Source: Cephalopachus bancanus (taxonomy: Eukaryota > Chordata > Mammalia > Primates > Tarsiidae). Taken from it: a DNA stretch of 64,000 nt. Position 1 is the first letter of the stretch. Every line of letters starts with the position of its first letter. Shown here piece after piece: positions 10,235 to 20,845 of this stretch. Location of the stretch: assembly GCA_027257055.1 (NCBI GenBank), contig JAPVLO010000056.1, positions 4,340,001 through 4,404,000 of the forward strand. Reading direction: 5' to 3'. Below the pieces are notes generated by a model that saw nothing but the letters and a program-made list of their open reading frames with translations, had not been told where the DNA came from and ran no database searches. The position numbers and the translations under genes are program-made.

Positions 10235-10400
10235 TTTTAATATTAACATCATCATGATTGTATACCAGGCATGTACTAGGGGCTTTGCATGCTCTAATTC
10301 ATTTAATTCTGCAAAGGAGATATTTTCTCCTTCATTTTACAAAGGATAGAAACTAAGACAGAAGTTTAAGTGATTTGCCCAAGATCATGTAGTCAGTAAG
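10235..10400 (-). repeat. MIR SINE
   Basis: 'ATTTAATTCTGCAAAGGAGA', 'GTGATTTGCCCAAGATCATG' and 'TAGTCAGTAAGGGACTGGGG' in antisense order. Confidence 0.85.
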
Positions 10401-10780
10401 GGACTGGGGGAAGGGGCAGTGTTATTGATCCCAGGAGTATGGACTCCAAACCCATTTCTTTCTCTTTCACCCAGCATGAAGAAGGAAGCCTTGGGCACTG
10501 GTCTCCAGCTACCAGCTTTAATCCTGAGCTGCCCAAACTGTTTCTTGGATACCATCCAGGCTCTGTAGGCCTGGGCTGGGGCAACAGGGCAGGGATGCTT
10601 TGTTGGTGAAAACCTGCATTGTTCTCAGGACATTATTCCCCATAGAAGATTCCCTCACTGAGCTTTGAATGAAGGTCAAAGCCAGCTCATGTACTTTGGT
10701 CAGGAGGTTGATGTCTCCAAAGTGTGAAGTCCTAGCCCAGACGTGGCTGGATCTCCAAAACAGGTATGATCAATAGTACA
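10400..10780. other. No recognisable gene or repeat
   Basis: Nothing beyond short unsupported frames is visible. Confidence 0.35.
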
Positions 10781-10868
10781 TCTCAGGTTTGCTGGAAGGA
10801 TTAAATAAGCATTGCATGCAGAGCAGCTGCATGTTGCTTGGTACATAGTAGGTGCTTAATAAATGTGT
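10780..10868 (+). repeat. MIR 3' end
   Basis: 'GAAGGATTAAATAAGCATTG' and 'TTGGTACATAGTAGGTGCTT' then AATAAATG are the MIR tail. Confidence 0.8.
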
Positions 10869-10874
10869 GAGGCA

Positions 10875-11120
10875 GCGGAATGAGGTGGTCAAGCACACAG
10901 GCTCTCTGCAGGCATCTTGCTCGTCTTCAGACCTCAGTTCCATCACAAGTTCCGTCTCCCAGCTTACTAGCTATAACATTTAGGCAGATCTCAACCTCTC
11001 AGTGACTTGGCTTCTTCATCTGCAAAACTGGTGTAATAACAAAATTTACTACGTCGGACAGTTTTAGACACAAAATGAGTAGCGATTAAAGACATATAAA
11101 GAACTTAGAACCCTCCCTTT
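10875..11120 (+). repeat. MIR SINE, long copy
   Basis: 'GTGGTCAAGCACACAGGCTC', 'CTTACTAGCTATAACATTTA', 'CAACCTCTCAGTGACTTGGC', 'TTCTTCATCTGCAAAACTGG' and 'AAGAACTTAGAACC' run in sense order. It directly follows another MIR tail in the same orientation. Confidence 0.9.
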
Positions 11121-11269
11121 TACCCCCTCCCCACTTTGAGGTCTGGATCCTGGTAAAGCAGGAATCCCCAAAGGACTCCTGCCTCATGTAGCTCGCAGAA
11201 AACAGACTTCCATAATGAGATGTTGCCAAGGGTAGTTTTAGATAGCCTGGGAGGAGGCATTACTTCATT

Positions 11270-12280
11270 CTTTTCTCCAACATTTTACTGGGGTTTAGTT
11301 TGCACCACATCAAATGCCTAGGTGCTAGGGATGCACAGTGATTAAAAGATTAACACTCAGGCCAGGTTCAGTGACTCAGACTGTAATCCCAGCACTTTGG
11401 GAGGCCGAGGTGAGTGGATCGCCTGAGCCCATGGGTTCGAGACCAGCCCTGGCAACTCAGTGAGACCTTGTCTCTACAATAAAAAATCAAAATTAGCCAG
11501 GCATGGTAGCATGCACCTCTAGTTCCAGTTACTTGGAAGGCTGAGGCAGAAGGATCAGGTCAACGGTGTGGTGGCTGTGAGCATACCACTACACTCTAGC
11601 TAGCCTGGGTGACAGAGTGAGACTCTGACTCAAAAAACCCAACAACAACAACAACAACAACAACAGAGATCAATACTCCAAGGAGCTCAAGGTGGAAAAT
11701 GGGAGAGACAGGAAATAAAAAGCGATTGCACTGCTACCATGGATGCAAGGGAGACATGCTGTGGCTGCATAGAGGAGGGGCAGTTTAATTCTGCCCGGAG
11801 GTTGTGGCGACCTCTGAGCTTGACCTGAAAGGCTGATGTATCAGGAGGGCAGGTGGGAGAAAGGGGCAAAAATGTTAACTAGGAGAACAACATTTGCAAA
11901 GATTCTGAGTGTTAGTATGTTCCCTAGCATGTCATTTGCATTCAGGTAGAGGAAGGTGTGGGTTTTGTTATTACGATGGTGGATGATGGAGATGATAAAG
12001 ATAATGCTGTCTTTGGGAATGACTTTGGCATGTAGAGGTGAGGAAGCAGAAAGAGAGAGGAGACTGAGAATGGGGTAAACAGAGTTTGGGTCACAAAGGC
12101 TTCAGGGAGTTTGGATTTTATCCTGCAGGCAATGGGAAAGCTTAGAAAGGTTTCAGGTGGGGGAGGGAGGTAATCAGCTGTTTTAACAGGATCACATTAG
12201 AGCCTGGGTTGAGATTGGGTTAGGGAGAAAAAAGCCTGGAGTCTGCAAACTCATTAGAAAGATAACTATGGCAACGTCAC
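11270..12280 (-). mobile_element. L2 LINE relic, antisense, interrupted by an Alu
   Basis: The left part (11280-11359) reads 'GGTGCTAGGGATGCACAGTG', the L2 3' end reversed. After the Alu it continues with 'GGAGCTCAAGGTGGAAAATG', 'GACCTGAAAGGCTGATGTAT', then 'GGATTTTATCCTGCAGGCAA' (12113) and 'GCAATGGGAAAGCTTAGAAA' (12129), in the order expected of one L2. So the Alu split a single older element. Confidence 0.75.
11360..11664 (+). mobile_element. Alu SINE, local variant
   Basis: Left arm GGCCAGGTTCAGTGACTCAG, then 'GCCTGAGCCCATGGGTTCGA' and 'CTACAATAAA' in place of the human Alu equivalents. The tail is (AAC)n at 11640-11663. The flanks AGATTAACACTCA (11347-11359) and AGATCAATACTCC (11667-11679) match at 10 of 13 positions, a diverged target-site duplication. 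Confidence 0.95.
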
Positions 12281-12514
12281 AACCGGTCTCTCCAGACGAG
12301 GGCCACCGACTTACCTTGGCTTGATCTGAGTTGTATCATATCCAGGCCTCAATTCTATTGACTAAAACATGCACACCTTGGCCTTCATCTAAGTATCCAT
12401 GATTTGAACAAGAATAATGCCCGCAGACTTCCCAGCTATGCTCAGGGACGAGCATTGGCAACGTACTTTCTCTTCTTTCCAAAGTGACCAGAGGGTCAAG
12501 AACCTGGGCCTGGA

Positions 12515-13022
12515 TGTGATAGGCTGAATAACAGCTCCCAAGATGTACACGTCTTTATCCCCATAACCTCTGAATGTTACCCCTCCTGATAAAAGGGGCT
12601 TTTCAGATGTGATGCAGCTTATAAGGCTATAGAGATGGGGAGATTGTCCTGGATGATCTGGGCTGGCCAGAAGTGATCGTGAAGGTCCTTATAAGTCGGA
12701 ACCAAGAGATCAGTATCAATGGGGGAGACGTAGAACGAAAGCAGAGGTCAGAGAGGAGCGCAGGTATGACACTGCTGACCTTGAAGGAGGAAGAGACGTC
12801 GGCAGGAGGGAGCCTCCAGAAACTAGAAAGGGCAAGGAAAGGGCCCCTCCCCAAGAGCCTTCAGAAGGAACCGACTCTGCTCACACTTTGCTTTAACCTA
12901 GTGAAACAGATTTTGGATTTCTGACCTCCAGAACCGTAACAGGACAAATCTGTGTTGTTTAAAATCGCTGGCTCGTTTTAAGATTGTGGTTACTTGTTAC
13001 AACAGCAAGATTAAAATATACA
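12515..13022 (+). mobile_element. MaLR solo LTR (MLT1-type)
   Basis: It begins TGTGATAGGCTGAATAACAG and ends near TATACA, i.e. TG...CA termini, about 508 bp. Recognisable blocks are 'TTTTCAGATGTGATGCAGCT', 'GGGGAGATTGTCCTGGATGA', 'GGACAAATCTGTGTTGTTTA' and 'TACTTGTTACAACAGCAAGA'. This is the order of an MLT1 LTR of the mammalian apparent LTR retrotransposons. No internal region adjoins it. Confidence 0.9.
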
Positions 13023-13095
13023 GCGGGGAATTTCCACTGGTTCCCCCACCCCCAGATTTGAGCTCATATCACGAATCTGGAAGTGGATAATACTG

Positions 13096-13458
13096 TGATA
13101 ATACTGAATGTTTGTGTCACCCCTAAATTCATATGTTAAACTTCTAACCCCAGTGTGAGGGCATTAGGAGATACTGGAGCCTTTGGGAGGTGATTAGGTC
13201 AGGTAGGCAGGGCCCTCATGAGTGGGATTGATACCCTTTTGTAAAGGAGACCTAAGAGAGACCCCTCATCCCTTCCACAATTTGAGGGCACAACATGAAG
13301 GCACTGTCTATGAGCCAGAAAGTGGGCTCTCCCCAGATGCCAAATCTGCCTTGATTTTGGACATTCCAACCTCCAGAACAATGAGAAATAAGTTTCGGTT
13401 GTTTATTAGCTACCCAGGTTATGGCATTTTGTTACAGCAGCACAAACAGACTATGACA
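13096..13458 (+). mobile_element. MaLR solo LTR (MST/MLT1-type)
   Basis: Start TGATAATACTGAATGTTTGT, then 'TTCATATGTTAAACTTCTAA', 'TTGGGAGGTGATTAGGTCAG', 'CTCCAGAACAATGAGAAATA' and the end 'GCACAAACAGACTATGACA'. It is 74 bp downstream of the first MaLR LTR, in the same orientation but of a different subfamily, so the two are not the ends of one provirus. Confidence 0.9.
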
Positions 13459-13599
13459 GATTGTCTACTTGTTGCCCTTATGTCCCTTCTGGGTCTAGGA
13501 TGGGGCGGATAGAAGTCATTAAAGAAAGTCCCAAATCATGCTTGTTTACACAGTCTGTTGGAAGAGGGGGATGGGTGAGGAAAAGTCTATGTGAGTGCA

Positions 13600-13805
13600 C
13601 AGCTGAATTGCAATGGCTGACATGTAGAGAGCACTTACTTCGTCCAAGCTTCATGCTAAGTGCTCTTATATACTATTGCATTTAATTCTCTCAATAACCC
13701 CAAGGAAACCGAAGGATAGAGATTTTTAAAAACTTGCTCAAGGTCACACAGCTAGTAAGTGATAGAGCTGAGATTTGCACAGTCTGATGCCTGAGCCCAC
13801 AGACT
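13600..13805 (-). repeat. MIR SINE, long copy
   Basis: 'GAGCACTTACTTCGTCCAAG', 'AATTCTCTCAATAACCCCAA', 'CTTGCTCAAGGTCACACAGC' and 'TAGTAAGTGATAGAGCTGAG' in antisense order. Confidence 0.92.
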
Positions 13806-13977
13806 TTACCTGTATGATCTCCTGGGACAAGCAAGTGGGTGTGGCTGTGGATTGTTGGGCTTTCCACAAGGGCCGGAACCTGTGCTACCAACCATCCAAA
13901 CTCCTGCTTCCTCAAGATATGTCAAAGGGAAATTTCTTTCCCCCGATCTATAGTTTGCTGAGCAGGGCCTGCTCTAT

Positions 13978-14180
13978 GCAAATATATATATATATGTGTG
14001 TGTGTGTATGTATACCATATAAAAAATATATATGTGTATGTATACCATATTGCCCATGTGTGTAGTAGGCTAGACCATCTAGGTTTGCATGGTGAAATTG
14101 CCCGACATATACATACATGAATATATACACATTTACAGAATACATACACACATATATATATATATGTATATGTATATATT
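13978..14180. repeat. (TA)n/(TG)n alternating simple repeat
   Basis: TATATATATATATGTGTGTG lies at 13984-14003. 'ATGTATACCATAT' occurs twice (14008-14020 and 14038-14050), and a second AT/GT-rich block spans 14105-14180. The short open frames here come from the repeat. Confidence 0.9.
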
Positions 14181-14264
14181 CTGCTTTGACTGGAGCATTT
14201 TATGAAAAGGAAATGACCCACAAGGAAACATCAGGAAACCAGGTGTTTGGGCAGCTCTTTGACC

Positions 14265-14375
14265 CCAGCTGTTCTACGGCCTTGACTTAATCCTGAGTGA
14301 TCCTAGTGACCAGGAGCATTTCACAGATGGGAAAACTGAGACCCAAAGCATTGATGATCTTTCCCAGGATGTTTT
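14265..14375 (-). repeat. MIR SINE fragment
   Basis: 'CAGATGGGAAAACTGAGACC' at 14324 with flanking antisense MIR sequence. Confidence 0.7.
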
Positions 14376-14544
14376 CCGCACAGGGCAATTTTGTCCACCC
14401 AGACATTTTGTCTATCGTCTTTATGTATACATAAGAGATGTCAAAAGAAATAGAAATGCTTGCACGTAGATTCTGCAGTAGTGCCTGGTACAGCTTCTCT
14501 GGTCTATCTCATCATAGATTATTATAAGAATTCCCCATTCACCC

Positions 14545-14665
14545 GCACAACTGGCTGAGTGGCCTCAAGCAAGTTACCCAACCTTTCTGTGCCTCCGTTT
14601 CCTCATCCGGAAAGTGGAGATTACATATATAGAATGTTTGCAACAAGACGTGACAGAGTACTGAG
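14545..14665 (+). repeat. MIR SINE fragment
   Basis: 'CTGGCTGAGTGGCCTCAAGC', 'CCAACCTTTCTGTGCCTCCG', 'CCTCATCCGGAAAGTGGAGA' in sense order. Confidence 0.8.
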
Positions 14666-16020
14666 GCAGATGTGGAAGTCACCAGATTAATTGTTGGGCT
14701 GCTCCTCCAGAAGCCCCATCAGAATAGAGAGAGAACAGGCAGTGGCTGGAGAGATCAGCTTCTAAATCCTCTACCCTCCTCTGTGCACTCCTGGAAAAAT
14801 CACTCCACTTTAACAAAGAAAATTCCAGTAGCAGCCCGAAGGTCGCCATGGCGATTACTTAAGAGCAGTGCAAAGTACCAGGACCCGGCATACTGTTGGC
14901 GCTTGGCATGCGAAAGCTGTTGCATTGATGATAGTGATGGCGGCAGTGTGTGGTACTTAGCCCTGTCTCTGCCTCCAAGCGACATGGGACCTCTAGGAAC
15001 AATATTGTGCCCTGGAAGTGGTCTATCATAGCGGGGGCTTTGTCAGTCTGGACCCAGGGCACCTGAAGAGGCCCTGTCTCCTCTGAGCACCCTGTCCCTG
15101 TGTGGACATTGGGTCTCTGACTCTGACTTGGGAATCTAGGACGCCTGGCCCTTGGAGAGCCCCCGTACATTTTCCTGCCAAAGTGGACAAGGTCAGGGCC
15201 AAAGAGACCATAATGATCATTCCCAACATTTCCAGAACAGGGGACACTGGGTTGGTTCAAATCTGATGCTGAGCCCTTTTCAGTCCTCTTTTCCTCTTCT
15301 TCTCTGCCCTTCTCTCAGAGAGTTCTCATGGAAACTCAGAATCACACAAGGAGGGTTTGATTGCATCCAGTTCCGCCTTCCTGGGGTGGTGGATGGGTGG
15401 GGGTGAGGCTGCAGAGCAGTTCGGCTGAGCCTGCAGTGCTCAGGGCCTGGGGTGGGGAGGGGTGGGGAGGGCTGGGCGGGCCCAGGACAACCAGAGTGGG
15501 AGAGGAGGGCCAAGGGAAGCCTGGCCTCCGCCAGATGTGGGCTGAGCCTTCTTTCTTTCTGGGCTCCCTACTGGCTTCTCAAGTCCTCACATGGTATTGA
15601 GGGAGCCTATAACTGACCATGCCCCCCCAATAATGACCATGGCCACCACGTGTAGAGGCGTTGACAGGATTCTGCTGCGGGAGCCCACAAGGCCACTGAA
15701 GCAGGAATGACTAGATCATGGTACCAGTGAGAAAGCCCAAGCACATGGTGGCTTCTCAATTTGCTCAAGACCACACACCTTGCCTGGCTGCCCCCGGGGG
15801 CCCCGCCTCACCCCACCCACTGATGGGATTTCAGGCTGAGCCACCTCGACTGGCCACGACTTCTCAGAGCCTTTTAAGATCCTGCCCCAAGGCTTTCTGA
15901 GCAACTTTCCTCTCTCTTTTGTTAACAAAACCTTCAACGCCACCCCCACCACTGCCATACTGCCAGAAAGGACAGCATGGCCCTGAAGGGCTGGCGCTTC
16001 CTGACACTTGTCATGTGCCA
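14665..16020. other. Repeat-poor, GC-richer stretch with a G-run cluster
   Basis: About 1.3 kb without a clear interspersed repeat. It contains clustered G runs at 15444-15481 and a C-rich patch at 15790-15805. Several overlapping open frames (up to 133 codons) on both strands lack any family resemblance. It could hold regulatory sequence or an untranslated exon, but no splice or promoter pattern is clear. Confidence 0.4.
15444..15481 (+). other. Candidate G-quadruplex
   Basis: Within 38 bases there are seven runs of three or more G (for example GGGGTGGGGAGGGGTGGGGA) separated by one to three bases. This is a classical quadruplex-forming pattern on the plus strand. Folding is inferred from pattern only. 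Confidence 0.6.
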
Positions 16021-16195
16021 TTTACTATGCAGCAACTTTTACGTGTATTACCTCCTTTCATTTTCTTATGAAGCAGATAATATTATTGTTCCATTTTTCA
16101 AATGAGGAGACTGAGGCTTTGAAAGCTTAAGCAATTCACCCAAGATCCCAGACTCAGGAAATGGTGAAACGGGAACCCAAACTCGGGCCTCTCCA
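16020..16195 (-). repeat. MIR SINE
   Basis: 'AATGAGGAGACTGAGGCTTT', 'AAGCAATTCACCCAAGATCC' and 'TACCTCCTTTCATTTTCTTA' in antisense order. Confidence 0.85.
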
Positions 16196-16199
16196 AGCC

Positions 16200-16500
16200 C
16201 AAGCATATGCTCTTCACTACCCGATTTGGCCTCTTGTTTCCCGGTCCAGATTCCTCTCACCCAGCGCTGTCTCCTCCCTGGGTCCCACCTCCCATGGCCT
16301 CTCCTGTCACTCACTCCTCGTGACTTGGTGTACATTTTCATTCATCTGGGACTTTGCACATGCTGTTCCTTCTGCCTGGAATACTTTTGTTTTTCTTTTG
16401 TGCCCAGCAAAAGCCGACCCATGCGTGGATCTCAGGTCAGTGGCTCCTGCTCTGGGAGCCCCTCCTCTGACTGTTCTTTGCCCCTCACTGGGGAGGTTCC
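16200..16500 (+). mobile_element. L2 LINE fragment
   Basis: 'GGGACTTTGCACATGCTGTT' and 'CCTTCTGCCTGGAATACTTT' are hallmark sense L2 3'-region blocks. Confidence 0.8.
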
Positions 16501-16599
16501 CTTCCCTCTCGCTCCTGTAATAGTAGGTGTGGTTCACAGTGTGTGGGCCACGGTGTGTGCCAGGCTCTGGGTGGCTGGGCCTGTGCCAGCATGCAACTA

Positions 16600-17010
16600 C
16601 CTTCTCCACATGTTTACTAGGTTCTGTTAGGTGCCAGGCACTGGGCCAGGCTCTGGGAACACAGGGGTGAGCAAGACAGGCTGGTCAGCCTTTATGTGGC
16701 TTGTGAGGGCTGGGGGAGAAAGGTCACCATAAGGAGGGCTGGGTTCTGTGGTGGGGCACTGCAAGGGGCTGTGAGGGCTTCCAAGAGGAGCCCCCTTGCA
16801 GGACTTGGGATGCCCATCAGGGCTTTGTGGAGCAAATGATAGTAAACCGTGGTGGAGTGAGTCAAGCTGTGAGAGAATTAAGTGGAAAGGCAAGGACCCA
16901 GGCAAAGGGAAGAGCCTGTGCAAAGGTCCAGGGGTGAGAGAAAGCAGGGTGTGCTCAAGATACCGCAGAGATTAGCATGGCTGGAAAACCCAGTGTGCAT
17001 GACCAGTGCT
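16600..17010 (-). mobile_element. L2 LINE fragment, antisense
   Basis: 'TTAGGTGCCAGGCACTGGGC', 'CACAGGGGTGAGCAAGACAG', 'AAGAGCCTGTGCAAAGGTCC' follow reverse-complement L2. It is head-to-head with the sense L2 fragment just upstream. Confidence 0.8.
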
Positions 17011-17104
17011 GCAAGACCACTCTGGAGAGGCCAGCTTTGCTCCTTTGACCTCGAAGGGTTGCATAAGCCAAGGGAAAGGAATCCTGCCTCTCTCTCACCG
17101 TCTA

Positions 17105-17825
17105 GCATGGTGGCTAAGAACCTGCCTTTGCAACCAGCAGACCTGGGCTGGACTACTCTATACACTCTGAGTGATTCCAGCAGCCTGCTTCCCTGCTCTG
17201 GGCTTTACTCTCATCTTTTCTTTTCTTTCTTTTTTTTTTTAACTTAAATTTTTTATTTTAAAATTAGAGGGTACAATTCAGCATTAGGTATACAAATATT
17301 CATTATGCGGGTACCCTTGTTGATGAGGTATGCCCACCCTTCCCCAGACAGATTCCCACTACTGCCAATCCCACCTCCTCGCACCCCCCCCCCAGTTTCC
17401 CACTACTGTCAATACTTTTCTTATAGTATTATGGCAGTTGTTTGAGGTCCACTTATGAGTGAGAACATGTGATACTCAGTTCTTTGTTTCTGTGAAAAAT
17501 CACTCAGTATTATAGACTCTAAGTCCATCCAGGTTGCTGTGAAGTTCATGATTTTGCTCTTGTTTGTGGCTACATAATACTTCATTGTGTATATGTACGA
17601 CATTTTTTAAATCCAGTCCTCTATTGATGGGCTACTCTCATCTTTTCAGTGGAATAATAACAATCACCACCTCCTATGGTTTGGGAGAAGATTGTACAAC
17701 TTAACAGAATGAGCACTGTCCTGGACACACAGGAAGAGCCTCACTCATGTAATTGTGACCGTGATAACAATAATTGCTGTCTGATTGGTATCATCATTAT
17801 CATTCTCACTATGCTTACTAATGGA
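17105..17825 (+). repeat. MIR SINE split by an L1
   Basis: The 5' part is at 17105-17220 ('GCATGGTGGCTAAGAACCTG', 'CTGGGCTTTACTCTCATCTT') and the 3' part resumes at 17648 ('GTGGAATAATAACAATCACC') and runs to the 'TATCATCATTATCATTCTC' tail. The two halves join in register when the L1 and one copy of the duplication are removed. Confidence 0.88.
17221..17632 (-). mobile_element. 5'-truncated L1, antisense, with target-site duplication
   Basis: The plus strand starts with the poly(T) that corresponds to the L1 poly(A) tail and continues through the 3' UTR ('GGGTACAATTCAGCATTAGG') into ORF2-end sequence ('TGTGGCTACATAATACTTCA'). The 15-mer TACTCTCATCTTTTC is present at 17206-17220 and again at 17633-17647. 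This perfect duplication is the signature of target-primed reverse transcription. A C10 homopolymer lies near 17385. Confidence 0.95.
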
Positions 17826-17829
17826 TCTG

Positions 17830-19160
17830 AAGCATCAAGTCACCTGCTGCCTGCCCAGATCTTGGCCCTACGAACATGGGTGAGGCCCAGGATCGGAGAA
17901 CAACCCCTTCATCTTCCACAGCTGTGCGTGGGCAAAAGTATGAGATGTCTGTGGCCGTGTGGAACGTTCTGGCAGATGCACTGGATGCAGGACCTGGATG
18001 CTATGTGAGCACTGTGGCCTGGCTGGGAAAGCCGCCTGTCAGACTCACTTTTCCCTTAAACTGCATTCTCTTTCTTGGAGAAGAGTTTGCCTGTCAGGGT
18101 TAGTGACTCCGATTCCAACTCTCCCTAAAGGATGCTGGGACATCTGCCATGTTGGTACTGCTCGTTTGCTGTCCTTCCAGTCCTATCCATTTTCCTTCCC
18201 TTCTCTGCCTGCTCTGGACCCCAGAGAGCGAATCTCTGAGAGCTGCATCACCCACTAAGTTCTAGCTGGATCTGGTGGAAGGAAAGCACCAGCAGGAGAG
18301 GAGGGTGGGAGAAGAGGTCAGGAGTCTACTCCTCTCTCCTTCCTGAAGTCTCTTCTTGCCACAGTTCCTGCATTGGCTGAGACTGATATGGTGGGGGGGG
18401 CAGGTAAGCTTCCTTGGTTCCAACTTTCAGGTGTCCCAGAACACACTTCTTCCCTTTCCCTTCACCCGTGGAGGGGACCGGGCTTCCCTCTGTTGCAGGC
18501 TTTGGGATGCATCCACATGTCTTGCTGATTCCCTCAACCCTGCCCTCACTTCTAAACACAATCCTGCCACAAAATGCTTTTCAACTAAGCCCTTCTGCAG
18601 CAACTTGTGAGTCCCCTGCTGTGATTCTGATGAATACTCCCACAGAGGGTCTGCAAAGTTCCTGAGAGAGCCCCCTCCCCAGCCAAGAGCAGGGCACAAG
18701 TCTGCCCCTCTCCTCACCCCCTGGTACTCTTGGTGCCTTCCAAGAGGACAGGCAGAGGACCCGCGTGGACACTCGTCCTAGAGAGAGAGAAGCTGTCTGG
18801 CTCCTACAGTTCCCGCCTGCCTGTCTAACTTGGGAGCTGCAGAGAGAGCAGGGCCCCATCACCAAAGATCTCAGAAGCCATGGGGGGAGGGGAGGAGTTG
18901 TTGGAATGTTATTGCAAGAACAAAGACAAGTCATGGCAGATTGGGGGCTGGGAAGAGTCATTACCTGATTTATAATTTCAGAAAGATCCTTTTATCTTCC
19001 AAGAGCAGAGCAGGCTCTGGAGAGTGAGTGCTGCTCCAGGGAAGAAATTTAGGAGGAGGCCGTGTAAGATTATGGCCCGGCCACCATGACAGACAGCTGC
19101 CACCTCCGATGTGAAGCCTCCTCTCATCACTCCACTTTGAATTAAATTCCTCCTTCCCTT
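17830..19160. other. No recognisable gene or repeat
   Basis: About 1.3 kb with overlapping open frames on both strands (up to 126 codons) but no family resemblance. A G8 run is at 18393-18400. The segment 18826-18990 has several factor-like motifs, including AACAAAG. I cannot say whether it is functional. Confidence 0.35.
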
Positions 19161-19164
19161 TGTG

Positions 19165-19720
19165 TGTCCCAAACTTTTGTTTAATTTTAGAGTTGTGGGG
19201 TACAAGTGGGGATTTACTACATAAGTAGGTTGCGTGCAGGTGAAGTTTGAGCTTCTAGCTGGCCCTCTCTCCCCTGTGGTAGTGGACCAGGTCCCCAGTG
19301 TGTTGACACGTGACCAGCTCCCTCCTCCCTCCCTCCCTCCCCAGCAGTGTTCAGTAGCTCCCAATTCCACCCTTGTGCTCGTGTGACCAGTGTTCAGGGC
19401 TCGCTTATGAGTGTGAACATGTGGTGTTCAGTTTTTTGTTTCTGTGACAGTTCACTTAGTATGATGATCTGCTGCACCCATGCTGCTGTGAAGGCCATGG
19501 TTTTGTTTTTCTTTATGGCTACATAATATTCCACTGTGTATATGTACCACATTTTCCTTATAGAGTCCACTTTCGATGGGCATCTGGGTTGGTTCCATGC
19601 TTTTGCTATTGAACGTATATGTCCATTGTAGCACTATTCACAATAGCAAAAACATGGAACCAACCCAGATGCCCATCAAAAGTGGACTGTATAAGGAAAA
19701 AGTGGCTGTATAAGGAAAAA
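19165..19720 (-). mobile_element. L1 3' end with 5' inversion
   Basis: From 19165 to 19611 the plus strand is the reverse complement of an L1 3' end ('TGGCTACATAATATTCCACT', 'GAGTGTGAACATGTGGTGTT'). From about 19613 to 19720 the same L1 region appears in the opposite direction ('CACTATTCACAATAGCAAAA'). As a result 19556-19611 and 19641-19696 are inverted copies (53 of 56 matching) around a 29-base loop. This fits twin-priming inversion during L1 insertion. A CCTCC-rich tract (19318-19342) lies inside. A short direct repeat of 'TGTATAAGGAAAAA' ends the element. Confidence 0.9.
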
Positions 19721-19929
19721 GGGAAGGGCCAACAGATAAAAGCTCCAGAGCAGCCATATTTGATTCAGCCTTAGGAAGAACTTTCTAATGGTGAACATTT
19801 CTCCAGGACGCAGCAGGCTGCCAGGGGGAACAGGCATGGAGGAAACTACACTTCAGGGGAGGTGGGAAGGAAGTAGAACTGGGTTCTTCTGATGGGCTCT
19901 TTCAGTTCTGCGCTTGGAGGCTCTGTTAT

Positions 19930-20140
19930 GATAACAAGAACCAGCACTCATTCATTTTCTACAGTGTGCTTTGGCCCTCACATGTATGAGGCCCATTTAG
20001 CTCTTGTAGCAGCCCTTCAGCGTGGGTACTATCCTTTCAAGGATGAGAAAATGTGACTCAGAGACGTCAGATAACGTGCTCAGTACAACCAGAAGGACAC
20101 AAGTTGCGTCTGATGCTAGAGCTCCAGCAGGGAACTCATT
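19930..20140 (-). repeat. MIR SINE
   Basis: 'GGATGAGAAAATGTGACTCA', 'GCAGCCCTTCAGCGTGGGTA' in antisense order. Confidence 0.8.
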
Positions 20141-20845
20141 GCCACTGTCTGCCTGCCTCCAGTATCAGGTCCACACAAGCTCCACTCCTGTCAGCAGCAC
20201 AACAGAGTTCATTTTGTTTTGTTTTCATGTGCCTCAGTTTCCCTTCCACTGTCCCTATTTCTTTGATGCTGGAAGTTGGCCTGCAGGTTAGACCATCAGA
20301 TATAATCTACTCTGGGGGAATGGAGGCCTGGCCTGGGTCACAGACAGTCCCCAGATTGAAAGGTCCCTCCTGAATCTCCCTTTGTCTCCTTCTAGAAGGA
20401 ATCCACTGTTTACTAGCTTGTTACTGGACCTCTAGACACATTTATGAATCCACATAACCTGGGAGGAGCAAGCTGGTGACAAGAAACATGACGGCTATAG
20501 CTGAGAGGAGGTTTCAGAAAGTCCTGTGGCTTCAGTTTCAAGTCTGATGAAAGGAAAAAAAAAAAAGGACAAACCCAAACCCAAGCAGGCTGCCTTTCAG
20601 GAGTCTGTGAAACATGGTCCAGGCCACAGTCGGTGTCAGTCAAGAAGGAAATTATAGGCCTTCCATGGGAGACAAGTCTGCAAAACCCTCCTAGAGTTGT
20701 GTCTGCATATATGTTTGTTTGTTGGTATAAATGTTTTTCAATGTGTATTTTTTAAAAATGTATATATATAGCCATGAGACCCTTTTAAAAACAATGTAGA
20801 AACAGTATTTTAAAATGCTTTATTCCTGGAGAATATTTGGAGCAG
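20140..20845. other. No recognisable gene or repeat
   Basis: Contains an A12 run near 20553 and an AT-rich patch at 20700-20830 with TATATATATA. Nothing gene-like. Confidence 0.35.

Noticed and set aside
13096..13458. Two MaLR LTRs as ends of one provirus
   Set aside because: Different subfamilies and only 74 bp between them; no internal sequence.
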